NCBI RefSeq assembly: GCF_947492405.1
Contig: NZ_CANLMP010000004.1
Location: forward strand, 1-64,000
From: an uncultured Aquimarina sp.
GTDB taxonomy: Bacteria; Bacteroidota; Bacteroidia; Flavobacteriales; Flavobacteriaceae
DNA: 64,000 bases
Reading direction: 5' to 3'
Of this stretch, positions 1 to 9,524 are shown piece after piece; position 1 is the first letter of the stretch; each line of letters opens with the position of its first letter. Made by a program: the position numbers and the translations under genes. A model generated the notes under the pieces. The model worked only from the letters and a program-made list of their open reading frames with translations. It did not search any database and was not told the origin of the DNA.

Positions 1-132
1 TTTGCGGGTGCAAACATACAACCCTTTTTCTTTTCAACAATACTTTTTTTAAAGAAATTTTTAATCTTTTTATAACAACCTAAAAACATATACTTTACAC
101 AATAAAAAAAATATAAAATCAATACATGATTA
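1..132. other. AT-rich intergenic stretch at window edge
   Basis: The stretch is rich in A and T runs and lies downstream of the minus-strand oxidoreductase gene. I see no gene or clear hairpin in it, and the next gene lies outside the window. Confidence 0.6.
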
Positions 133-2433
133 TTATAAAGAGACTTCTATCTTAACGATAATAGACTTACTAATTGGCGTATTACTTTTATCTGCATAAT
201 GATTATAGGGAACCAAGACATTGGTTTCAGGAAAGTATGCTGCTATATTTCCTTGTGGTATATTATAAGGAACTACTATGAAGTTAGACGCTTTCCTTTC
301 TTTATCATCATATCGACTCACCATATTGATAACATCAAACTTTTTTAGTTTACGTTTATTCATATCAAGAACATTCATTAAAACAATGCGTCGCTCATTA
401 TAAATTCCACGATAACGATCATCTAACCCGTAAATAGTTGTATTAAATTGATCATGTGAACGAATTGTCATTAATAATAATTCATCTTCTTTTAGAGTAT
501 GCTCTGGTAAATCACAACAACTAAATTGTGCTTTGCCTTCTGGTAGTTTGCTGAAGTCTAAATTCCTTACATTATTAGGCAAATAGAAACCCGAACCTTT
601 TGATCTGACATTTAGATTATCGAATCCTTTGATTACTTCTTCTATTTTTTTTCGAATCAACTTATAATCTTCACTAAGTTGTTTCCATTGTACTGGATGT
701 CCTTCATTAAAATACGCATCTGCAATCCCTCCTATTATTTCAGGTTCGCTAATTAGGTTGTCCGAAGCTGGTTTAAGCATCCCTTTAGACTGATGTACTT
801 TGCCCATACTATTTTCTACTGTAAAGTATCTTGGATTTCCGTCTTTCTGATCTAATTCTGAGCGTCCTAATGTTGGTAGTATTAAACTAGTCTTACCAGC
901 AACTAAGTGCGTTCTGTTTAATTTAGTGCTAATATTAACTGTAAGTTCACAATTCTGTAATGCTTCTGCTGTAAATTCTGTATCAGATGCAGCAGATAAA
1001 AAATTACCTCCAAGAGCTATAAAAACTTTTGCATTACCTTTATTCATAGCTTCTATAGCATGTACTGTATCTAAACCTTCTTTATCAGGGGGAGTGAAAC
1101 CAAAAGTTTTTTTAATGGATTCATTAAGTGTTGATGAAACGTGATGCATAATCCCAACAGTTCGATCTCCTTGTACATTACTGTGTCCTCTAACAGGGCA
1201 GGTTCCTGCACCTGGTTTGCCTAAACTCCCTTTGAGTAATAACAGATTAACACACTCCTTTATATTATGAACGCCATTTTTATGTTGCGTCAACCCCATC
1301 GCCCAACAAATAATGATCTTAGTTTTTCTTGCTAATAATTGAACAACCTCATTAATTATAGATTCTTCTACTCCACACAATTCTATTAATTCTTTTTCAG
1401 AATATTTTTCCAGATCTTTTAATAACTTATCATAGCCATTGGTATATGTTGTGATAAATTGATGATCAAACACATCTTTATTTTCTTGATCTAAAGTTGC
1501 TAGTTTTTTTTGAATCACTTTTAATAAAGAAACATCTTGATTTATTTTTACCTGAAGGTGTATATCTGTTAAGGAGGTTCCTGAAGCAAATACTCCTTTA
1601 ATCTCCTGAGGATTTTTAAATCTTATTAATCCTGCTTCCTCTAAAGGATTGATACTAATGATTTTCCCACCGTTTTCTTTACATTTCTGCAAAGCTGATA
1701 ACATTCTGGGGTGGTTTGTTCCTGGATTTTGACCAATCACCATTACTATTTCTGCCTGATCAAAATCCTCTAATTTTACAGAACCTTTTCCTATTCCTAA
1801 AGTCTCGTTTAATGCAACTCCGCTAGATTCGTGACACATATTAGAACAATCTGGCATGTTATTAGTCCCAAAAGCTCTTACGAACAAGCCATACAAAAAA
1901 GCTGCCTCATTACTGGATCTTCCGGAAGTATAAAATATTCCTTCATCCGGGGTACTTAGTTCTTTTAATTTCTCCGCTACTAATTCATATGCTTTCTCCC
2001 AGGATATTGGTTCATAATGAATACTATCTGGTTTTAAAACCATCGGCTCTATCAATCTTCCGCTTTTTCCAATTTGATAATCAGACCAATTAGAGAGTTC
2101 TTCTACAGAGTATTTAGCAAAAAAGTCTCTATCTACTTTTTTATTTGTTGCTTCTTCTGCAAGTGCTTTTGCTCCATTTTCGCAATATTCACCAAGTTTG
2201 GATGGTTTTTCGGGATCTGGCCAAGCGCAACCAGGGCAATCAAACCCTTCTTTTTGGTTCATTTGTGAAAGACCACTTACCGATTTTACAACACCCATTT
2301 CTTTAAACGCATGGGTAAGCGCTACCTTTACTGCTGGAAGTCCAGCAGCATATTCTGCGGGTTCTTGCAACTTGATCCCTGTAAAAGTTTCGGGACCTAA
2401 AACGGATATATTTCGCTTCTTGGTAGTACTCAT
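133..2433 (-). CDS. FdhF/YdeP-family molybdopterin oxidoreductase
   Basis: A 766-residue protein of the molybdopterin oxidoreductase superfamily, closest in layout to FdhF/YdeP-type 'alpha subunit' proteins (formate dehydrogenase-like; the true substrate of this branch is poorly known). The N-terminus carries cysteines at 66, 69 and 84, in a CPGC...YC arrangement suited to an Fe-S cluster. The molybdopterin-binding body follows, with typical blocks such as TSGRSSNEAAF, DCSNMCHESSG, GQNPGTNHPRM and CPVRGHSNVQG. The C-terminal part resembles the molydopterin dinucleotide-binding domain. There is no twin-arginine signal, so a cytoplasmic location is likely. No FdhD or cofactor gene lies next to it. 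The ATG at 2433 is preceded by a good -7 box. The family call is firm; the reaction is not. Confidence 0.9.
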   Translation of the reverse strand: MSTTKKRNISVLGPETFTGIKLQEPAEYAAGLPAVKVALTHAFKEMGVVKSVSGLSQMNQKEGFDCPGCAWPDPEKPSKLGEYCENGAKALAEEATNKKVDRDFFAKYSVEELSNWSDYQIGKSGRLIEPMVLKPDSIHYEPISWEKAYELVAEKLKELSTPDEGIFYTSGRSSNEAAFLYGLFVRAFGTNNMPDCSNMCHESSGVALNETLGIGKGSVKLEDFDQAEIVMVIGQNPGTNHPRMLSALQKCKENGGKIISINPLEEAGLIRFKNPQEIKGVFASGTSLTDIHLQVKINQDVSLLKVIQKKLATLDQENKDVFDHQFITTYTNGYDKLLKDLEKYSEKELIELCGVEESIINEVVQLLARKTKIIICWAMGLTQHKNGVHNIKECVNLLLLKGSLGKPGAGTCPVRGHSNVQGDRTVGIMHHVSSTLNESIKKTFGFTPPDKEGLDTVHAIEAMNKGNAKVFIALGGNFLSAASDTEFTAEALQNCELTVNISTKLNRTHLVAGKTSLILPTLGRSELDQKDGNPRYFTVENSMGKVHQSKGMLKPASDNLISEPEIIGGIADAYFNEGHPVQWKQLSEDYKLIRKKIEEVIKGFDNLNVRSKGSGFYLPNNVRNLDFSKLPEGKAQFSCCDLPEHTLKEDELLLMTIRSHDQFNTTIYGLDDRYRGIYNERRIVLMNVLDMNKRKLKKFDVINMVSRYDDKERKASNFIVVPYNIPQGNIAAYFPETNVLVPYNHYADKSNTPISKSIIVKIEVSL

Positions 2434-2467
2434 AATATGCTTGCTATAAAAAGAAAGTGATCTATAC

Positions 2468-2500
2468 CAAAGATACGTCTTACTATTTATTTACTACAAA
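2468..2500 (-). promoter_or_regulatory. Bacteroidota-type promoter for the FdhF-like gene
   Basis: On the minus strand TATCTTTG (2475-2468) matches the -7 consensus TAnnTTTG. A TTTG lies at 2500-2497, 21 bases further upstream, slightly wider than the usual spacing. The -7 box is about 35 bases before the ATG. Confidence 0.55.
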
Positions 2501-2583
2501 AAGCCTCTAAGGATTTTCATGGTTTTGATCTGGATGACGCATTGAAAAATGTATGGTATCTTATAATGACTGCAACATAAATT

Positions 2584-2667
2584 GCACCAGGGATAGTAGT
2601 GAAAATCCCGCATCCGCCATAAGCGGAGAGGAATTGTAGCGTATAGCCCGCTCGGGTGCCCTAATTT
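2584..2667. repeat. Structured interspersed repeat, copy 1
   Basis: This shares ordered blocks with 32337-32431: CAGGGATAG, GAAAATCCCGC, GGCGGAGAG or AGCGGAGAG, GAGGAATTGTA, GATAGCCCG or GTATAGCCCG, and a closing GCCCTAATT. Between the blocks are small variable inverted repeats (for example CCGCC...GGCGG in copy 2). It ends exactly at the stop codon of the porin gene. It is too short and unbiased to be a gene. I call it a dispersed intergenic element of unknown role. I recall similar blocks in other Bacteroidota genomes but could not check. Confidence 0.65.
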
Positions 2668-4760
2668 TATAAGAAGAAATTCCAAACAAGACCGAAACGG
2701 ATCACAGCATCACGCGGCGCATATCCAGGTGCAGAAAATTCGTTGTTCTGACTAAAAGCTTCTCCAAAGTTCTCCACCTTAAAATAGATACGTGTTTGTC
2801 TAATTTTAGCGTTGAAAAAGATATCAAACTGAGGAAACCCTCCAAAAGTTTGTGTTGTATCCCCAGCAGCATCTGTCTTATCAACATCATTAAAATAATC
2901 AATCTCTTCCGGACTTTGTACATAAAATTCTGACAATACCGGATCATACCCATCTGCATCATACTCAGAATAATACTTAAAAGTAACACCTGCCTGTAAA
3001 AACAGCGCTTTCTTAAACCAATGATCTTGATAATACAAACTATTTCTAGTTACAATATTTGGGACATTATAAACCTCATACGTTCTGGTTACACCTCCAT
3101 CAGTAACTGTATTGGTTGCACCATCAACATTTTGATACAATATTGTATTATCCAAGCCTAACCAGCCAAAGTTAAAAGTCTGCGTTAGCTTAAGTTTAAG
3201 AAGATTTATACTTCCGCCAAATTGTTCTGGTACGGTTAAAGAATCGGCATTTTTTGTAAAGTATGTATAATTATCAGTAGTCGTATAGCTAGCTTCTAAA
3301 TTAGTAAAGTTCTTTACTTTAATGTTTGCCTGAATCTTTTGTGTTTCTAGATTTTTGAAGTTTTTTTCGGGATCAGTATTATTGTAATTCTGCCAATTAT
3401 ATCCTACATAATCACTTTGATATAACAAGAAATTATAGTGTGGCGCTGAAGACTTTGTACTAATTCCTAATTGCAATCCATAATCGTTAAGTTGATATCC
3501 AGCTGAAGCATTTAAGTAATTCCCATCAAAATCACCTGATACGATAGACATACCGTTTGCTGCTAATTCAAAACCTCTATAGTTTTTTTGATATGACCCT
3601 CCTACAGAATACACATCTCCCTTAATTCTATTGGTAATAGTCGTATTAGCAGTATCATCTAGACTCACTAAGGTGTTATATCCATAATTATAATTAGAAG
3701 TTCCCAAATTGACTCTTAGATTACCTAGCCAATCATTAGTAACATCTAGAAATAATTGGTTACTAAAATCCTCCAATGCCACTTTATCAAATAAGGCTTC
3801 TGTAGACTCATAAGACTCACCAAAAAGATCATTAGCAGCGGCTTGATCAAACTGGAATGATTTATCTGTGATATCAAGTATGTGTCCAATGGACATGTCT
3901 GCAGCACTACTATCTGTTTTCTTAATTATAGCATATCTATGATTAAGGTAAAATCTTTTACCAAGCAATATATTTTCTGCGTTCTCAAAATTAACTTCGA
4001 TTGCTCCTCTATCAGCAAAATCAGCTGGCTCATTAAACTCTTCTGTATTATTAAGATATTGGTTAAGTCCTGTTGCAGACAAACCTCCATTTTCTTCATT
4101 TAGTAAATCCTGTGAAACAAAATGTGTTTTTATTTTATACCGATCATTTTTAGTTTGGTAATTAGCTGTAGCTCTAAAATTACCTGTACTTGTTAATGCA
4201 TGTTGATATTTTCCTAATGATCTATTCCCTTTATATGCTATAGAAAGATTCAGTCTAGGAGAGGTATTTACTGTAAAAAATGCATCTAGCTGCTGTCCTT
4301 GTTCAAAAGTAGTCTTGAAATACAACTCACTTAGTGGTGTAGGAACATTATAATACTTGATATCTTCCGCTTCCATAAAGTTAAAATGTCTTGCTCTAGC
4401 TCCGAAAAGTGGCAATAAATGATCCCTCTCTTCAACTTTGGTAAGACTATTATACGTTTGCCCAACATTATTTATGGGTTGTAATCCAAAATCATCTCGT
4501 CGGAGATAATTGAAATTATAGTCTCTTTGGATAGTTAATGTAGTATCTACAAAAGTAGTGTCATTTTTTAAATCTATAATTTTGTAATCAGTAATAGGTG
4601 GCTTACTCTTTCTCTTTTTGCCACTTGGCCTTGTGTTTTTACCAAGCTCCGGTCTCTCTCTGGGAGTTGTTGCACCACCAATCTCTTCTTCATTTCCTTC
4701 CTGAGCAACTGCTAGTGATCCAATAAGAAGTATAATTATAAATACTAAGTTCTTTTTCAT
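2667..4760 (-). CDS. Putative outer-membrane porin (Porin_10-like)
   Basis: A 697-residue protein with a Sec signal peptide (residues 1-19, ending SLAVAQ). A charged, proline-rich linker follows (about 20-60), then a long region of alternating aromatic and polar residues typical of beta strands, ending in the aromatic motif RFGLVWNFFL expected for outer-membrane barrel assembly. Overall it matches the Bacteroidota 'putative porin' family (Porin_10) in length and in conserved stretches such as ARARHFNFMEAEDIKYY near residue 125. It is presumably an outer-membrane channel; the substrate is unknown. It stands alone and is divergent from rnhB. Confidence 0.8.
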   Translation of the reverse strand: MKKNLVFIIILLIGSLAVAQEGNEEEIGGATTPRERPELGKNTRPSGKKRKSKPPITDYKIIDLKNDTTFVDTTLTIQRDYNFNYLRRDDFGLQPINNVGQTYNSLTKVEERDHLLPLFGARARHFNFMEAEDIKYYNVPTPLSELYFKTTFEQGQQLDAFFTVNTSPRLNLSIAYKGNRSLGKYQHALTSTGNFRATANYQTKNDRYKIKTHFVSQDLLNEENGGLSATGLNQYLNNTEEFNEPADFADRGAIEVNFENAENILLGKRFYLNHRYAIIKKTDSSAADMSIGHILDITDKSFQFDQAAANDLFGESYESTEALFDKVALEDFSNQLFLDVTNDWLGNLRVNLGTSNYNYGYNTLVSLDDTANTTITNRIKGDVYSVGGSYQKNYRGFELAANGMSIVSGDFDGNYLNASAGYQLNDYGLQLGISTKSSAPHYNFLLYQSDYVGYNWQNYNNTDPEKNFKNLETQKIQANIKVKNFTNLEASYTTTDNYTYFTKNADSLTVPEQFGGSINLLKLKLTQTFNFGWLGLDNTILYQNVDGATNTVTDGGVTRTYEVYNVPNIVTRNSLYYQDHWFKKALFLQAGVTFKYYSEYDADGYDPVLSEFYVQSPEEIDYFNDVDKTDAAGDTTQTFGGFPQFDIFFNAKIRQTRIYFKVENFGEAFSQNNEFSAPGYAPRDAVIRFGLVWNFFL

Positions 4761-4779
4761 CTATATAATAAACTGTTGG

Positions 4780-4787
4780 CAAAAATA
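4780..4787 (-). promoter_or_regulatory. -7 promoter box for the porin gene
   Basis: On the minus strand this reads TATTTTTG, matching TAnnTTTG, 20 bases before the porin ATG. I do not see a clear TTTG at the -33 position, so the call is tentative. Confidence 0.4.
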
Positions 4788-4920
4788 TACTTTTTTAACG
4801 AAAGTTACTGGTATGAATTGCCCGTTTTAGCACTAATACTAATTGTGTTTCAAATTTATAATTGACATACCTTTTTTTATTGATTCTCAAAAATAGTTTT
4901 CTGATGTTCTGTTCATACAT

Positions 4921-4928
4921 TATCTTCG
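4921..4928 (+). promoter_or_regulatory. -7 promoter box directly in front of rnhB
   Basis: TATCTTCG is a common variant of the Bacteroidota -7 box. It ends only 4 bases before the rnhB ATG (4933), so transcription would start at or next to the start codon, with little or no leader. A TTTTCTG stretch at 4897-4903 is a weak -33 candidate 17 bases upstream. Confidence 0.5.
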
Positions 4929-4932
4929 TAGC

Positions 4933-5535
4933 ATGCTTGAATTAAAATTAAAACCTGATCTCATCGAATGCGGCACTGATGAGGCTGGTCGTGGTTGTCT
5001 AGCAGGTCCTGTAACTGCGGCGGCTATTATACTTCCTGATGACTTCGGCAATGATATCTTAAACGATTCTAAACAACTTAGCGAAGCGAAAAGAAAAACA
5101 CTACGTCCACTATTAGAAGACTGTTGTATTACCTATGGTGTTACACATATTTACATGGAAGAGATTGATAAAATCAATATTTTAAATGCATCTATACTAG
5201 GAATGCAACAATCGATAGCACAATTAAAACCTCAACCAGAACACATATCTGTAGATGGAAATAGGTTTAAACCATATCATAATATCCCTTATACTTGCGT
5301 TATTAAGGGTGATGGAAAGTATATGAATATTGCTGCTGCATCTGTTTTAGCAAAAACTTATCGTGATGAATACATGGAAAAGATTCACGAAGAATTTCCG
5401 ATGTATAACTGGAAAAAAAACAAAGGATACCCTACTGCAGAGCATCGGGATGCCATACGAAAATATGGAATTACTAAATATCACAGGAAAAGTTTTAGAT
5501 TATTGCCGGAACAGCTCGCACTAGATTTCAAATAA
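4933..5535 (+). CDS. rnhB: Ribonuclease HII
   Basis: A 200-residue enzyme that cuts the RNA strand of RNA-DNA hybrids and removes ribonucleotides misplaced in DNA. The catalytic signature [13 protein letters not shown] is at residues 14-26, with the Asp-Glu pair that binds metal. The next conserved acidic site is ISVDGNRF near residue 115, and the [12 protein letters not shown] block near 137-148 supplies a further conserved Asp. Length is normal for the family. The start is fixed by the promoter just upstream. It is followed after about 165 bases by a lipoprotein gene on the same strand. Confidence 0.97.
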   Translation: MLELKLKPDLIECGTDEAGRGCLAGPVTAAAIILPDDFGNDILNDSKQLSEAKRKTLRPLLEDCCITYGVTHIYMEEIDKINILNASILGMQQSIAQLKPQPEHISVDGNRFKPYHNIPYTCVIKGDGKYMNIAAASVLAKTYRDEYMEKIHEEFPMYNWKKNKGYPTAEHRDAIRKYGITKYHRKSFRLLPEQLALDFK

Positions 5536-5544
5536 TTATCTTTG

Positions 5545-5563
5545 GCCTCTAAGAGGCTTTTAA
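5545..5563 (+). terminator. Weak hairpin after rnhB
   Basis: GCCTC-TAA-GAGGC, followed by four T, sits 9 bases after the rnhB stop codon. The stem is only five pairs, so it is a weak terminator candidate. Confidence 0.35.
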
Positions 5564-5699
5564 AAAAACTACTGTTGTAGCAAAAAGTAATTTGCCTAAC
5601 CAAGAAGGTTTTTGAAAAATAATATTGTTAAGAAGTGAGTTATTTTAAATAATAAATGATTGCTTTTATAAAACCAAGAATAAAAAGGAAAACAAACAC

Positions 5700-8168
5700 A
5701 TGAAAAAAATAGTTGTAATTCTAATTTCCACAATTGTTTTAGCCTGTAACACAACTACCGAAAAACCAAACACGCTTATTGATTATATTCCTAAGGATGC
5801 TCAGGTAATACTGAAGATCAATGATCTGGAGCAAACCAGAAATATGCTAAGGGATAATGATTTTTTGAAAAAAAACAGTGAAATAGATTTTTTTACGTAC
5901 TTCAAAAAGCTTCCGATATTAGATCAGATTAACCAATCTAAAGGATTGCTTTGTTTTTCTCCTATTGGCAAAAATGATTTTGAGTATACTTATATTTCAA
6001 AATTTGACCCTTCTATTATCCATAAAGATTCTTTACATCAAAAAACTATAGAAAACATAAGCTATTCGAATAAAACTATTCATAAAGTAGTGTCTGGCAA
6101 TGATACTTTTTACGCTACCAAACAAGATAGTTTATTAATTGCTTCTTCCTCTCAGATATTGATTGAAAACGCAATTCGACAACAAGAAAACAAGATCGCT
6201 GTAAGCGAAGATCTTATAAAAGCATATGATGTTTCTGATATAAAAAATCCAATTTCTGTTTTATTAAATGGAAAACAATTAAAAGATATTCATAATTCCA
6301 TCTTACCCAATAAAGATTTATCTGAATTATCGAATTTCAGTGGATGGATTTCTGTCGATGCTAAGCTTGAACAAAATGCAATGTATATTGATGGTATTGC
6401 CATAGAAAAAGATTCACTATCTACAACCATTGGTATTTTTGATAATACTGTTGCCCAAGAAAATAAGATTGCCAAAATTACTCCTGTAACGGCTGATGGT
6501 TTTGTGTCTTTTACTTATGATGATTTTTATACCTTAAAGAAAAACCTGGCTTTAGCTCAGGATCGAGAAATAGAAAACATACCTGATGACCTTGATGAAA
6601 TGTTATCAGGAGTTTCTGAAATTGGAATGATTTTCTTGGAAGATGAGAAGATATTAAGCTTAACCTCTTTGGCTCCGGAAAACACGCTAGAACAATTAGC
6701 AGGATCGGCTTCTGGATCCTACAGGAATATTGATATTTTTAGCTACGAAGAAACTACTACTTTTTCCGGATTATTAAAACCTTTAATTCCTGAATTCGAA
6801 GCTAAATTTTATTTTGTTTATGAAGATCATATCATACTATCGCCTACTAAAAATGGATTACAAACCATTATAGCAAACATCCTTAACAAAACTGTATTAC
6901 AAGAACAGGGTTACTACTCCAACACTTTAGAAAAACTATCAGACGAATCGTCAATACTTATGGTTGGTTCTATTAAACACCTTAAGGATTATATTACTAG
7001 TAACGTAGAAGAGTCTAAACAAAAGCAATGGAACGACGCTAAAACTAATGGATATCAAATAGCAGCTTTACAGGTGATAAAAGAGAGTAACTTTGCCCAT
7101 ATTCATGGGGTTTTCCAGAAAAACATAAGTAAAGGATCTGCTACCTCAGTAACCCAAACTGCTTCTACCACTTTAGAAAACAAAGTACTAAACAGACCTA
7201 TATTGGTAAAAAACCACAGAACTAAAGGAATGGATATTGCTGTACAGGATGCAGACAATAATCTCTATTTAGTTTCTGATAAAGGAACCATTTTTTGGAA
7301 AAAACAAATTAATGGTGAAATTATGGGTAACATCCAGCAAATCGACATTTATAAAAACGGCAGGTACCAGCTCTTATTTAATACACAAAACACATTGTAT
7401 CTAGTTGATAGAGATGGTAACGATGTAACTTCTTATCCTAAAAAATTCGAAAAATCAATTACACAGCCGTTGTCGTTATTTGACTACGATAAAAACAAAC
7501 GCTATCGTATTCTTGTTACACAAGGTAATGAAGTAACTATGTTTGATAGTGAAGGCAAAGTAGTTACCGGTTTTGGTTTTAAAGGAACCGAAACCAATAT
7601 TCTACTATCGCCTAAGCATATTCGAATTGGAAGCAAGGATTACATTCTCATAACAGAAGAAAGTGGAAAATTAAACATCTTAGATCGTTTAGGAAGAACA
7701 AGAGTACAAGTAAAGCAGCATATAGATTTCTCTAAAAATTCATGGGAGCAATATCAAAATAAGTTTACGTCTCTTTCTAAAGATGGAAAACTTGTTCAGG
7801 TACAATCTGATGGTGCTGTATCGTTAGTAGATAAAGAACTGAATGAAAACAGTGCGATGGTTGCTACTAATAAAACATTGGTTACCTTCTCTGAAAATAA
7901 GTTATCTATTAAAGAGAAAACTTTAGAACTTGATTTTGGAGTTTACACTAAGCCTCAAATATTTTATATTAATAATAAAATCTATGTTGCCATTACGGAC
8001 ATACAGTCTAAAAAAGTGTACTTGTATGATAGCAATGCAGAATTATTCCCAAATTTCCCTGTATATGGAAACTCTGTGATCAGTCTTGGTAATATGGATA
8101 AAGATCCTAATCTAGAGTTTGCAGTTCAAGGAGAAGAGAATAGCATTTTGATTTATCAAATAAATTAA
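5700..8168 (+). CDS. Large lipoprotein with C-terminal beta-propeller-like region
   Basis: An 822-residue protein with a lipoprotein signal: hydrophobic segment then IVLAC, with the lipidated Cys at residue 16. The first half (about 25-470) resembles DUF3352-type proteins in its opening 'DYIPKDAQVILKINDLEQ' pattern. The second half (about 500-822) has repeated short blocks such as LYLVDRDGNDVTSYP and VTMFDSEGKVVTGF, in the style of PQQ-like or WD propeller blades, ending in a VQGEENSILIYQIN strand. It is probably anchored in the envelope. Its function is unknown, and no neighbour gives it a pathway. Confidence 0.75.
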   Translation: MKKIVVILISTIVLACNTTTEKPNTLIDYIPKDAQVILKINDLEQTRNMLRDNDFLKKNSEIDFFTYFKKLPILDQINQSKGLLCFSPIGKNDFEYTYISKFDPSIIHKDSLHQKTIENISYSNKTIHKVVSGNDTFYATKQDSLLIASSSQILIENAIRQQENKIAVSEDLIKAYDVSDIKNPISVLLNGKQLKDIHNSILPNKDLSELSNFSGWISVDAKLEQNAMYIDGIAIEKDSLSTTIGIFDNTVAQENKIAKITPVTADGFVSFTYDDFYTLKKNLALAQDREIENIPDDLDEMLSGVSEIGMIFLEDEKILSLTSLAPENTLEQLAGSASGSYRNIDIFSYEETTTFSGLLKPLIPEFEAKFYFVYEDHIILSPTKNGLQTIIANILNKTVLQEQGYYSNTLEKLSDESSILMVGSIKHLKDYITSNVEESKQKQWNDAKTNGYQIAALQVIKESNFAHIHGVFQKNISKGSATSVTQTASTTLENKVLNRPILVKNHRTKGMDIAVQDADNNLYLVSDKGTIFWKKQINGEIMGNIQQIDIYKNGRYQLLFNTQNTLYLVDRDGNDVTSYPKKFEKSITQPLSLFDYDKNKRYRILVTQGNEVTMFDSEGKVVTGFGFKGTETNILLSPKHIRIGSKDYILITEESGKLNILDRLGRTRVQVKQHIDFSKNSWEQYQNKFTSLSKDGKLVQVQSDGAVSLVDKELNENSAMVATNKTLVTFSENKLSIKEKTLELDFGVYTKPQIFYINNKIYVAITDIQSKKVYLYDSNAELFPNFPVYGNSVISLGNMDKDPNLEFAVQGEENSILIYQIN

Positions 8169-8688
8169 ATCTTTTTTTTCAGTCACCTTGAGCGAAGTCG
8201 AAAGGTTATTTTTTTAGTTAGTTGGATAGGTCTCGACTCCGCTATCATTAACATGTTTTTTAATCAACTATTTGCCAAGTACTTAAAAACTAACCTTTGA
8301 TTCATCCTTTTTCATTTTCTTTGCTCGGCCAAAGAAAACGAAACAAAAGAAAAGGCGTTCCATTGCTTCATCTCGCCCACAGTTTACGCTATGTCGTAAG
8401 GTATTTTTGTCTTCGACAAAACCAAATTTGCTTTGCTAAAATCTTTCCAAGGCTTCAAGATTTTTTAACACAAAACAAATCTTATACTGATGAAAAAGAT
8501 TTCAAAGCCTGCTTTGGAACGTCAAATTCCTACGCTAGATAAAATTTTTATCAAGAGCCTCAACCTGACAGATTGATTGTACATCCTAATTCTATATAAG
8601 ACCAATATTAAACTCCTATTAATATTCAATACATGTTGACTTTTTGATTATACGTCTCACTAATGTGAAACAACGTAATTAAAATATC
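8169..8688. other. 520-base intergenic region with dispersed-repeat debris
   Basis: No convincing gene is seen. It starts with a CTTGAGCGAAGTCGAAAGG motif, similar to short dispersed motifs at 16390-16450 and 32220-32290. At 8430-8523 it contains a block shared with 16926-17046. An 81-codon open frame across it (8297-8542) reads through this repeat and has no family resemblance. Confidence 0.55.
8430..8523 (+). repeat. Dispersed repeat pair, copy 1
   Basis: Shared with 16926-17046: CTAAAATCTTTCCAAGGCTT, CAAGATTT, CAAAACAAATC, TGAAAAA, TTTCAAAGC and GGAACGT or AGAACGT occur in the same order and orientation. Copy 1 lacks the 30-base palindrome found inside copy 2. Confidence 0.6.
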
Positions 8689-8910
8689 ATGAAAACTTTA
8701 AAAATTTTATCTGTATTATGCATTACAACTTTATTCTTCTCTTGCGATAGCTATGATGACATCGCATCAGCGGGGACTATTGACTTAGAAACCACTTCTA
8801 TTACTTTTTCTATAGTAAAAGATCATAATGATCAAAATAACGATTCTGATCTAACTAATAATCAATTGGCAATTAGCGGATCAGGAATCAATGATCTTTT
8901 TAGAAATTAA
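8689..8910 (+). CDS. Small lipoprotein
   Basis: A 73-residue protein with a lipoprotein signal (LFFSC, Cys at 19), followed by an acidic, Asn/Asp-rich tail. I do not recognise a family. It lies 104 bases before a T9SS-sorted protein and the C1q-like protein, all on the same strand, and may be co-transcribed with them. It is short but has a normal start, a plausible signal and a clean stop, so I treat it as real. Confidence 0.6.
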   Translation: MKTLKILSVLCITTLFFSCDSYDDIASAGTIDLETTSITFSIVKDHNDQNNDSDLTNNQLAISGSGINDLFRN

Positions 8911-9014
8911 AAAACCGTCTTTAATACAGGCTCTCTGAGCTACTTTGATATTCTAAAATATCAAAATATCGCGAATCTTTTTTCATTAAAAACCATAAAT
9001 CCAAAAACAGTATT

Positions 9015-9500
9015 ATGAAAATCATATACACTTTTATGCTACTATGTTTTGCTATTACCAGTCAATCCCAATCGATTGACACGAGTGTCATCGCTAATGC
9101 TGGTGGCATCAATAGCAATGCATCTTATACAATAGCTTTTACTATTGGTGAAACATTTATTGGAACTATTACCAATTCAGAATCCATAGATCAAGGGTTT
9201 TGGTCTGGAATAGCTTCTCTAAACGTACTCTCTACAGAAGAATTTCAATTTAGTAATAGTGCAATCACCATATATCCCAATCCCGTATTGGACTTCTTTT
9301 CGATCAGGATTCCGGATAGTAAAAGTTACACTATTTCTTTATTTAACCTCAACGGTCAGGAAATAATGAATCAAAAAATAGACACTTCCCTAGTTGATAA
9401 ACGAATTGATATTAGATCATTATCAAAAGGAGTCTATTTACTAAGGCTTTCGATTCCTTCGACCAACGATAACAAAACATTTAAAATAATTAAAAGATAA
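9015..9500 (+). CDS. Secreted protein with T9SS type A sorting domain
   Basis: A 161-residue protein with a Sec signal (residues 1-18, ITSQSQ). A short domain opens with an 'AGG...YTIAFTIGETFIGT...QGFW' pattern that is common in small Bacteroidota surface proteins. The C-terminal part (about 85-161) is a T9SS type A sorting domain, shown by IYPNPV, ISLFNLNGQEI, and LSKGVYLLRL, ending KTFKIIKR. It is expected to leave the cell through the type IX system. The C1q-like gene follows after 24 bases, so the two are probably one transcript and may work together at the surface. Confidence 0.85.
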   Translation: MKIIYTFMLLCFAITSQSQSIDTSVIANAGGINSNASYTIAFTIGETFIGTITNSESIDQGFWSGIASLNVLSTEEFQFSNSAITIYPNPVLDFFSIRIPDSKSYTISLFNLNGQEIMNQKIDTSLVDKRIDIRSLSKGVYLLRLSIPSTNDNKTFKIIKR

Positions 9501-9524
9501 CCTCACTTTATAAAATTTAAAATC

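Noticed and set aside
2494..2685. A 63-codon minus-strand open frame after the FdhF-like gene
   Set aside because: It consists mostly of the structured intergenic repeat and overlaps the end of the porin gene.
8297..8542. An 81-codon plus-strand open frame
   Set aside because: It runs through a dispersed repeat also present, without an open frame, at 16926-17046.
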